Below are positions 47,434 through 56,663 of a DNA stretch of 64,000 nt, in pieces. The notes beneath the pieces were generated by a model that was given only the letters and a program-made list of their open reading frames with translations, did not search any database and was not told where the DNA came from. Made by a program: the position numbers and the translations under genes. Every line of letters starts with the position of its first letter. Positions within the stretch are counted from its first letter, which is position 1. Origin of the DNA: Nonlabens arenilitoris (GTDB lineage Bacteria; Bacteroidota; Bacteroidia; Flavobacteriales; Flavobacteriaceae); contig NZ_MTPW01000001.1 of NCBI RefSeq assembly GCF_002954765.1, positions 62,001-126,000 of the forward strand, read 5' to 3'.

Positions 47434-47580
47434 ACCCACTGAAACACTCAACTGTAATTTTTACCGATATACCCCAAAAACATTACCGTAACAACATCAT
47501 TTATTACATTTTAAAAAATATTAACCCCTAATTTTATAGGGTCAAACTATAAATTTTATATAATTTTAAAACACATACCC

Positions 47581-47588
47581 TATATTTG
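47581..47588 (+). promoter_or_regulatory. -7 box for the ammonium transporter
   Basis: TATATTTG, a perfect TAnnTTTG, 23 bp before the ATG. Three CCCTA/TAGGG motifs lie at 47526-47582, one overlapping the box; they may be a regulator site. No sigma-54 -24/-12 element was seen. Confidence 0.6.
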
Positions 47589-47611
47589 AAAAATAATTTA
47601 AAAATTTTCAA

Positions 47612-48895
47612 ATGGGCAAGAAGGTTAATTTTATTGTTTTAGCTGTTTTAGTACTTATCAGTTTAACGTTTAGCAATCCATATACAGAAAATGGTGATAT
47701 GAGCGCCATTGACAGTGGCGATACCGCATGGATGTTAATCGCTTCAGCATTTGTATTATTAATGACTCCAGGACTTGCCTTTTTCTATGGCGGTATGGTG
47801 AATAAAAAATCAATGATATCTACCATGTTACAAAGTTTTGTAGCACTAGGCGTGGTAAGTATACTATGGGTAATTGTAGGTTTCTCACTTGCCTTTGGAG
47901 AAAGCTATTATGGAATCATAGGAAATCCAATGACTTATTTCAATTTTAAAAATGTAGGTCTTGCTCCTAATCCTGATTTTGCTGGAACCGTTCCTTTTTT
48001 AGTTTTTGCTTTATTTCAATTAAAATTTGCCATCATCACACCAGCTTTAATAACCGGTAGTTTTGCCGAGCGTGTGCGATTTAGAAGTTATATTCTATTT
48101 ATGGTCTTGTTTACGCTATTCATTTACACACCACTAGCTCACATGACATGGCATCCAGATGGATTATTACGCAATTTAGGAGTATTAGACTTTGCAGGTG
48201 GAACGGTTGTTCATATGAGCGCTGGATTTGCAGCACTTGCAGGAGCAGTTTATTTAGGGAAACGCAAAAAAATCACACACGATCCAGCAAATGTGCCTTA
48301 TATCATTTTAGGAACTGGATTGCTTTGGTTTGGATGGTTTGGTTTTAATGCTGGTAGTGCACTAGCCGCAAATGCAGATGCCGCCATAGCCTTTGCAAAC
48401 ACAAATATTGCTAGTGCCACCGCAATGATCACATGGATGTTTTACGAACGTTTCTCTAATCGTAAAATGAGCGCTGTAGGCGCATGTATCGGTGCTATTG
48501 TCGGACTAGTTGCCATTACACCTGCTGCAGGTTTTGTTACTATTTCACAAAGTATATTTATTGGATTTGCTACAGCTATTACTAGTAATATCGCCATTTC
48601 ATTATTTTCTAAAACTGGTATTGACGATACACTAGACGTTTTCCCTAGTCATGGAGTTGGCGGAATAGTAGGTATGATTCTAACTGCTGTTTTTGCAAAA
48701 GATGTTGGACTTGTACATGGTGAGACGGAAACCTTTATGTGGCATATTATAGCGCTTATAGGAGTTTCTGTATTTACCTTCGGTGGTAGTTTGTTATTCT
48801 ATAAACTGGTTGATATTTTGATTCCTATAAGAGTAAGAGACGATCAGGAAGAACGCGGACTAGATGTTAGCCAGCACGGTGAAGAAGTGAGTTAA
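47612..48895 (+). CDS. amt: Ammonium transporter (Amt/MEP family)
   Basis: 427 residues with about eleven membrane helices. Family marks are DTAWMLIASAFVLLMTPGLA, FFYGGMVNKK, the gating phenylalanine region and the twin pore histidines H201 (GGTVVHMSAG) and H347 (VFPSHGVGG). WFGWFGFNAGS is the pore signature. It moves ammonium or ammonia across the inner membrane. No glnK (PII) gene follows, unlike in many bacteria; the next gene is convergent and overlaps by 4 bp. A cleavable-looking N-terminal hydrophobic segment (7-20) precedes the core, as in many Amt proteins. Confidence 0.95.
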   Translation: MGKKVNFIVLAVLVLISLTFSNPYTENGDMSAIDSGDTAWMLIASAFVLLMTPGLAFFYGGMVNKKSMISTMLQSFVALGVVSILWVIVGFSLAFGESYYGIIGNPMTYFNFKNVGLAPNPDFAGTVPFLVFALFQLKFAIITPALITGSFAERVRFRSYILFMVLFTLFIYTPLAHMTWHPDGLLRNLGVLDFAGGTVVHMSAGFAALAGAVYLGKRKKITHDPANVPYIILGTGLLWFGWFGFNAGSALAANADAAIAFANTNIASATAMITWMFYERFSNRKMSAVGACIGAIVGLVAITPAAGFVTISQSIFIGFATAITSNIAISLFSKTGIDDTLDVFPSHGVGGIVGMILTAVFAKDVGLVHGETETFMWHIIALIGVSVFTFGGSLLFYKLVDILIPIRVRDDQEERGLDVSQHGEEVS

Positions 48896-49695
48896 TTCAA
48901 TCGAGTAAAACCTTTTTCTGGAAATGCAATGTCGTACTCTACAGGAGATTCCTCTAAGTACTGAAAGCAACTTTGTTCCTTTTCTGCATCACTATATATT
49001 AGTTTAAACTGGTCGTCTAGTTGCAAGTATAGGATGTAAATCTCATCTCCTGCGCCGCACATTCCGCGACCAGCACTACCTGGTTTTGATGGTTCTATAA
49101 TACTTATCAACAAATGCGTTACATCATCAACTGTTTTGTGACCTAGAATATCAATTTCATAAGCGTATTCATATCCTAATGCGCCTATATCTAAGACTTC
49201 TTTATCGTCATAGGTTAGATACACATTTTGATCGCCTAGACTCCACAACATCTGTTGCGGATTACCATTAAATTTGACATCGAGTGTTTTAGTAGAACCT
49301 GCCTTTTGCCAAGTAAGGTCTACAAATAGCCCTGTATCAGTTTTAGATTCAAAAACTTCATCATAGCTCAACACTTGACAGACATATTCATCATCAACTT
49401 CTGTTTCAAAATCACCATCATATTTGGCATAAATTTTAAAAGATTCTTCTTCAGGGTAGACAGAATAATAGAAAAGTATAGGAATAGACTCTGTGCTATT
49501 GTCATATTTATACCAACCTGTAAATTCTTGTTCATACTCACAATAACCTACTCTTTCAACGTACATTGTTATAGGATATTTACCTACATATCCTTTTAAT
49601 AACATGGTGTTATTAGGGATGATTTTTGAGGAATAGGTTTGCGCTTTCGCGAAAGCGAAATTCAACAACACCACAATTACCAATAGCTTATTCAT
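48892..49695 (-). CDS. Exported protein of unknown function
   Basis: 267 residues with a signal peptide MNKLLVIVVLLNFAFAKAQ; cleavage is predicted after the palindrome-encoded AKA (16-18). The mature protein is acidic and beta-rich with several aromatic residues and about four cysteines (YCEYEQEF, YVCQVL, RGMCGAGDE, SCFQYLEE) that may form two disulfides. No domain is recognised. It starts 4 bp after ligA ends and probably shares its transcript; the functional link is not evident. Confidence 0.75.
   Translation of the reverse strand: MNKLLVIVVLLNFAFAKAQTYSSKIIPNNTMLLKGYVGKYPITMYVERVGYCEYEQEFTGWYKYDNSTESIPILFYYSVYPEEESFKIYAKYDGDFETEVDDEYVCQVLSYDEVFESKTDTGLFVDLTWQKAGSTKTLDVKFNGNPQQMLWSLGDQNVYLTYDDKEVLDIGALGYEYAYEIDILGHKTVDDVTHLLISIIEPSKPGSAGRGMCGAGDEIYILYLQLDDQFKLIYSDAEKEQSCFQYLEESPVEYDIAFPEKGFTRLN
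49643..49656. repeat. Iterated palindrome copy 10 (in the exported-protein gene)
   Basis: GCTTTCGCGAAAGC with flanking C/G, read as A-F-A-K-A. It supplies the AKA signal-peptidase site. Confidence 0.95.
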
Positions 49696-49698
49696 ATT

Positions 49699-51774
<2,076 letters not shown>

Positions 51775-51803
51775 TCAAATTTTTAAGATTCTAAAATACA
51801 ATA

Positions 51804-54092
51804 ATGAGCGCTAGATTTCTAATTCTTTGTAGTTTGATATTAACACTGTTTTCATGCAGTGAACCTCAGGTAAAATTAACCAGTCCGTCTATTATACCAG
51901 CGCCTCAATCTTTGCAAGTAAATCCTGGACACTTCACTATTAATGAAGAAACTACATTGAGTAATAACGACGATTTTACAGCTTCCTATAACTTCCTATT
52001 ATCTTTTTTGAAAGACGCTACAGATCGCGATTGGGATACAAAATACAGTGATAACAATGTCATTATACTAGAGTATGACTCTAGCATTATTTCAAAAGAA
52101 GGCTACAACATCATCAGTACAGACCGCAACATCACCATTAAATCAAGCACAGACGCTGGTGCATTCTATGCCGTGCAATCTCTGATTCAGTTGATGCCTG
52201 CAGATATAAAAAACGCAACAGAAATATACATCCCAGCAGTCACCATAAAAGATGAGCCGCGTTTTAATTACCGTGGTATGCACCTAGATGTTTCTAGACA
52301 TATGTTTGATGTAGATTTTATCAAAAAATACATCGACGCCATGGCCATGCTCAAGATGAACAACTTTCATTGGCACCTTACAGACGATCAAGGCTGGCGC
52401 ATTGAGATTAAAAAGTATCCTAAATTGCAAGAAATCGCCGCATATCGTGATTCTACTCTGCTTGGTCATTACAACGACACACCGCATCAATATGACGGTA
52501 AGAGATACGGCGGTTATTATACACAGGAAGAAGTACGTGAGGTGATCGCTTTCGCGAAAGCGAGACACATCAACGTCATCCCAGAAATAGAAATGCCTGG
52601 TCATGCACAAGCCGCTATTGCTGCCTATCCAGAATTGGGTTGCACAGGAAACAACATAGACGTGGCAATGAAATGGGGCGTTTTTGAAGATATCTATTGT
52701 CCTAATGAGGCAACGTTTACATTCCTTGAAAACGTGCTGGACGAAGTGATGGAATTATTTCCATCTAAATATATCCATATAGGTGGCGATGAAGCGCCAA
52801 AAACACAATGGAAAACCAGCAATGTCGCACAAAAAGTCATTAAAGAAAACGGATTAAAAGATGAGTATGAGCTACAGTCCTATTTTATCCAGCGCATGGA
52901 AAAATACATCAACTCAAAAGGTCGCCAGATCATAGGATGGGACGAGATTTTAGAAGGTGGACTTGCACCTAATGCTACGGTGATGAGCTGGCGTGGTGTA
53001 GAAGGCGCTATCGAGGCTGCAAAAGCCGGTCACGATGTAATCATGACACCTACATCGCATTGTTATTTTGATTATTATCAAAGTGAGAATGATGACGAAC
53101 CGCTCGCCATAGGCGGATTTTTACCACTTGAAAAAGTATACAATTTCAATCCTATACCAGAAGAATTAACTGCAGAAGAAGCACAACTCGTTTTAGGCGT
53201 GCAAGGAAATGTATGGACAGAATACATAAAAACCAGCGAGCAAGTAGAATACATGGTATTCCCGCGCATCTTTGCCATGAGCGAGGTTGCCTGGAGTCCA
53301 TCTGGCGAGAGAGATTACCTAGAATTTGTGAGCCGTGTAGAAAACTTCAATAAAAGACTACAAGTTCTAAATATCAATTATGCTAACCATTTATACGAGC
53401 TGGAAGGTTCTTTAAATGAAGATCAGGCCTATGAGTTAACAACGATGTTGCCCAATAATGAAATTAGATTCACTCTAGACGGCACTTTACCAGTGGCAAC
53501 TTCTACAGTTTATGAAGGTCCCATCCCTTTTAAAGAAAACATGTCATTAAAAGCAGCGGTCTTTGAAAATGGTGAACAATTGAGCAGCTTATTCACTCAA
53601 GAGTTCCATTATCACAAAGGTGTAGGCGCAACCATTAGTATTAATAAAGAACCTCATAAATCCTATCCAGGTAGTGGCGCCGCAGGATTGATTAACGGAA
53701 TTAAAGGAAGTGATTCTCGTTATGGTGATAGTGAGTGGTTAGGGTTTTGGGGTGATGATATTGAGATTGAAATCGAATTTGAAGAACCAATTGAGATCAA
53801 TGAGATTGATTTACGATTTTATCATGCACCTAGTCAGTGGGTTTATGCGCCTGAGAAATATTATCTGCATTTAGAAACTGAAAAAGGCATAATATCCGAC
53901 TTGATTACAATACCAAATCAAAACGAAAATCTAGTTATTTCAAATTATAATAGCGAACGGTTCAAGGGGTATGAAGACTTGAAGTTTTCTAAATTGCGAC
54001 TTGTAATCCCTAACTACGGCACCATTCCAGACGGTAATCAAGGAGCAGGAAATAAAGCTTGGACTTTTATAGACGAAATCATAATTAACTGA
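51804..54092 (+). CDS. Family 20 beta-N-acetylhexosaminidase, lipoprotein
   Basis: 762 residues. The lipobox LFSC18 predicts a surface or periplasmic lipoprotein. A GH20b N-terminal domain precedes the catalytic barrel: RGMHLDVSRHMF, NNFHWHLTDDQGWRIEIKKYP, PEIEMPGHAQAAIAAYPELG, and the catalytic pair D329-E330 in HIGGDEAPKTQW. Trp-rich VMSWRGVEG and WTEYI follow. The C-terminus (about 520-762) has a chitobiase-like C-domain and an F5/8-type beta-sandwich. It releases terminal GlcNAc/GalNAc from glycans or chitin oligomers. A palindrome copy encodes AFAKA in the helix before PEIEMPGH. Confidence 0.94.
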   Translation: MSARFLILCSLILTLFSCSEPQVKLTSPSIIPAPQSLQVNPGHFTINEETTLSNNDDFTASYNFLLSFLKDATDRDWDTKYSDNNVIILEYDSSIISKEGYNIISTDRNITIKSSTDAGAFYAVQSLIQLMPADIKNATEIYIPAVTIKDEPRFNYRGMHLDVSRHMFDVDFIKKYIDAMAMLKMNNFHWHLTDDQGWRIEIKKYPKLQEIAAYRDSTLLGHYNDTPHQYDGKRYGGYYTQEEVREVIAFAKARHINVIPEIEMPGHAQAAIAAYPELGCTGNNIDVAMKWGVFEDIYCPNEATFTFLENVLDEVMELFPSKYIHIGGDEAPKTQWKTSNVAQKVIKENGLKDEYELQSYFIQRMEKYINSKGRQIIGWDEILEGGLAPNATVMSWRGVEGAIEAAKAGHDVIMTPTSHCYFDYYQSENDDEPLAIGGFLPLEKVYNFNPIPEELTAEEAQLVLGVQGNVWTEYIKTSEQVEYMVFPRIFAMSEVAWSPSGERDYLEFVSRVENFNKRLQVLNINYANHLYELEGSLNEDQAYELTTMLPNNEIRFTLDGTLPVATSTVYEGPIPFKENMSLKAAVFENGEQLSSLFTQEFHYHKGVGATISINKEPHKSYPGSGAAGLINGIKGSDSRYGDSEWLGFWGDDIEIEIEFEEPIEINEIDLRFYHAPSQWVYAPEKYYLHLETEKGIISDLITIPNQNENLVISNYNSERFKGYEDLKFSKLRLVIPNYGTIPDGNQGAGNKAWTFIDEIIIN
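52548..52561. repeat. Iterated palindrome copy 11 (in the GH20 gene)
   Basis: GCTTTCGCGAAAGC with flanking C/G, read as A-F-A-K-A where GH20 enzymes usually have A-Y-A-x-x-R. Confidence 0.95.
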
Positions 54093-54208
54093 TACAGTGG
54101 TGTTAAAAGATTATTATTCTTAATAAAAACATAATTATTACTTATTTTTTTGTTAAAACAAATTGAATTATTGCAATTCTGAAATAAAATTTGCATGTCG
54201 TAATAACC

Positions 54209-54216
54209 TACGTTTG
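54209..54216 (+). promoter_or_regulatory. -7 box for the 54255-55789 gene pair
   Basis: TACGTTTG, a perfect TAnnTTTG, 38 bp before the ATG. A TTTG at 54190-54193 is 15 bp upstream, a little close for the -33 element. Confidence 0.55.
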
Positions 54217-54254
54217 TTATTAAACAAAATAATTCAACATTAATATTTTTAAAA

Positions 54255-54857
54255 ATGAAAAAATTAATTAAATCAAGTTTATTAGTTTTTGCCGTTGCAA
54301 TTTTTATTGGGTGTTCTAATGATGAAAATGAATTAACAAATAATGATAATTCATTACTTACACAAAAATCAAGTGAAATAGCACCAGAAGTAGAGTATGA
54401 AGAAATTCTCTCTACAATTTATACTGAATATTCGGTAGGAGATTGGACCCAAATAGAGGATGAGGATGGGTATATCACTATGGTTAAAAAAGTGGAAAAT
54501 AATTTAAATTCAATTGCATATCTAATAGCTGATCCAATAGATGGACATTATCTCTTCGCAGAACAAAATGAGGAACTTGAAACAATTTTTGTTCGTGATT
54601 ATACAGCGGATATTCTCATCGATGGAGCTTATCTTGGGGAATCGCCTATTGCTATTGATATAAATCATCCTGATGCAGGAACGCAAACAAAAGGATGGAT
54701 AAGAGGATTTACAAGGAGATTTTTCGGTGCAGGTAGAGAAACCGGTAATTGGGGTGGTTGTATCGGTGGAATACAATATAGAACTATTGTACATACCTTT
54801 TCGGTTCTTTTTATAGAATTTGAAAATGGTCAGACTGTTGAAAGTAGAGAATGTTAA
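54255..54857 (+). CDS. Lipoprotein of unknown function
   Basis: 200 residues. A lipoprotein signal ends at FIGC20, followed by an Asn/Asp/Glu-rich linker and a small domain. The C-terminal part is unlike the rest: GWIRGFTRRFFGAGRETGNW is basic, aromatic and Gly-rich, followed by GGCIGG and a terminal EC, so C-terminal disulfide pairing is possible. I recognise no family. It overlaps the next gene by 7 bp and shares a promoter with it. The pair lies between glycosidase genes and is noticeably AT-rich. Confidence 0.75.
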   Translation: MKKLIKSSLLVFAVAIFIGCSNDENELTNNDNSLLTQKSSEIAPEVEYEEILSTIYTEYSVGDWTQIEDEDGYITMVKKVENNLNSIAYLIADPIDGHYLFAEQNEELETIFVRDYTADILIDGAYLGESPIAIDINHPDAGTQTKGWIRGFTRRFFGAGRETGNWGGCIGGIQYRTIVHTFSVLFIEFENGQTVESREC

Positions 54858-55789
54858 AACCTATCAAATTGAATAGATTTTTTATTTTCCTATCAACTTT
54901 TTTAACATTCATACCAGCGTATGGACAGATTACTATAATGGCCGTTGATAATAATGGGAAGTCTATAAAAAATGAAAAAATTATTATCTCTCAAGATCAA
55001 ATTGATCTTGAGAGATATAGTGATTCTACAGGCATGATAAGTTTTGATTCTGATATTTTTGATATCACAAAACCAATTAAAATAACGCCAAAAGGTTATA
55101 AAACTTTAGAGCAAATGCTAAATGGACGAATGTCAAATATAAGTTTTGCTGAAAATACTTACGAACTCGACCCTATCATTTTAAAAGGAAGAAAAACAAA
55201 AGAGATAACCTTTAAAAACTATAAAGAAAAAGAAAATCGATTTTCAAATTATTATATACGCACCGCAATTCGTTTAAATGCAGAGCATATAATCAACATA
55301 ACAGAGTTTGCAAAAAATTCTGATTATGGAGCTATAAAATCAATCTCTTTTGACGTTAAAAATCGACAGCCTAACGATACAAGTTTTGTTTACTATCGTT
55401 TAAATTTATATAATAAAGAGAAAAATATCATTTACTCAAAAGATCAAAAGTTTCAAATAAATAAAATTGATAAAGACCTAGTATTTGAAATTTCCCCTGA
55501 AATCTTTTCAAGTCAGGTAGCTTACGTAGGAATCAGAAATGCTCAAGAAAACACGACAATACCCTATGAAAACTCGCCAATCTATCAGATACTATTTGAA
55601 AACAGGGAATTTCAAAGCGCTAAAGGTTATATTCAGTTTTATGATAAAGAAGAATCTGAGTGGCAATTAATTTCTTCTGATAATGATTCTTTAGAATATC
55701 ACGTGAAACATACATTAACTGGTAATCCAAGTAAAAATCTTACTAATTACAATCTTAACATTGAAATAGTTTGTACTGAAAATAATTAA
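54851..55789 (+). CDS. Exported protein of unknown function, carboxypeptidase-regulatory-like N-terminus
   Basis: 312 residues with a signal peptide (cut near AYG-Q). Residues about 26-110 look like a CarboxypepD_reg/CNA-B-type beta-sandwich (TIMAVDNNGKSIKNEKI, DSTGMISFDSD, ELDPIILKGRK), as in TonB-linked surface proteins. The rest (about 115-310) is beta-rich and unrecognised, with a two-domain feel (SFDVKNRQPNDTSFVYYRLN, AKGYIQFYDKEESEWQL). No barrel or T9SS tail. It is translationally coupled to the lipoprotein gene and followed by a strong terminator. The two may form a surface complex (inference). Confidence 0.7.
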   Translation: MLKPIKLNRFFIFLSTFLTFIPAYGQITIMAVDNNGKSIKNEKIIISQDQIDLERYSDSTGMISFDSDIFDITKPIKITPKGYKTLEQMLNGRMSNISFAENTYELDPIILKGRKTKEITFKNYKEKENRFSNYYIRTAIRLNAEHIINITEFAKNSDYGAIKSISFDVKNRQPNDTSFVYYRLNLYNKEKNIIYSKDQKFQINKIDKDLVFEISPEIFSSQVAYVGIRNAQENTTIPYENSPIYQILFENREFQSAKGYIQFYDKEESEWQLISSDNDSLEYHVKHTLTGNPSKNLTNYNLNIEIVCTENN

Positions 55790-55811
55790 TTGTTATCTAT
55801 TCAAATAATTT

Positions 55812-55849
55812 AAATCCACCATTTTCTGTTTAGAATAAATGGTGGATTT
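55812..55849 (+). terminator. Rho-independent terminator after the 54255-55789 pair
   Basis: A perfect 13-bp stem (AAATCCACCATTT with AAATGGTGGATTT), 12-nt loop, then a T-rich run. It insulates the pair from cutC, which has its own weak -7-like box TAACTTG at 55858-55864. Confidence 0.88.
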
Positions 55850-55886
55850 TGTTTTATTAACTTGCAGATAGATAAATATCACTCAA

Positions 55887-56663
55887 ATGCTCCTAGAAAT
55901 CTGCGCATCAAACTACCAAAGTGCTCTCAATGCTCAAAAAGCTGGTGTACACCGTATAGAATTATGCAGCGAGCTGGGAACTGGCGGCATTACACCTAGT
56001 TATGGGATGCTTAAAAAAGTTATGGAAGAACTCACCATTCCGGTCATGGTTTTGATACGACCACGTTCTGGGAATTTTGTTTACAGCAACGCCGATATTG
56101 ATATCATGAAACGTGACATTGAGTTGTGTAAAGAACTAGGTTGTGCTGGAATTGTTTCTGGTGTGTTGACTTCAGACTTTAAAATTGACATCAAACGAAC
56201 GAGTGACTTGATCGAACTTTCTAGACCATTACCTTTTACTTTTCACAGGGCTTTTGATCATGTAGTGAATCCTGAACAAGCGGTTGTAGATTTGGTCAAT
56301 CTAGGTGCAAAACGTATTCTTACTTCTGGTCAGCAACCTAAAGCGATAGACGGAATTAAAAACTTAAAACGTTATCAAGAAATTGCAGGTAATGAGTTGA
56401 TCATTATGCCTGGTGGTGGTATAAACAGTGAGAATATTTCAAGCTTTTTAAATGCTAACAAACAGTTCGACAAGCTCACTGTGACATCTAAGCATGAAAA
56501 TATTTTTCAAGAAATTCACGCCAGCGCCACAGAAATAATTGAGCAAACTAAAGAACAAAAAGTACCGATGAATTCGCCGAAATTTCTTCAAGAAAATATA
56601 GAAGTTATTTCCAGTAAAAACAACATCGCTGTCATCCTTAAAAATTTGAAAAATGAGAATTAG
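55887..56663 (+). CDS. cutC: CutC family protein
   Basis: 258 residues forming a TIM barrel, with family motifs LEICASNYQSALNAQKAG, RIELCSELGTGGITPSYG, VLIRPRSGNFVYS, FHRAFDHV and ILTSGQQPKAIDG. The family was named for copper homeostasis, but its reaction is not established. Here it overlaps a beta-mannosidase gene by 11 bp and follows a GH20 gene, so a role in glycan metabolism is at least as likely as copper handling (inference from context). The tail beyond about 225 is extended compared with minimal CutC proteins. Bases 56464-56486 resemble a dispersed intergenic repeat. Confidence 0.92.
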   Translation: MLLEICASNYQSALNAQKAGVHRIELCSELGTGGITPSYGMLKKVMEELTIPVMVLIRPRSGNFVYSNADIDIMKRDIELCKELGCAGIVSGVLTSDFKIDIKRTSDLIELSRPLPFTFHRAFDHVVNPEQAVVDLVNLGAKRILTSGQQPKAIDGIKNLKRYQEIAGNELIIMPGGGINSENISSFLNANKQFDKLTVTSKHENIFQEIHASATEIIEQTKEQKVPMNSPKFLQENIEVISSKNNIAVILKNLKNEN

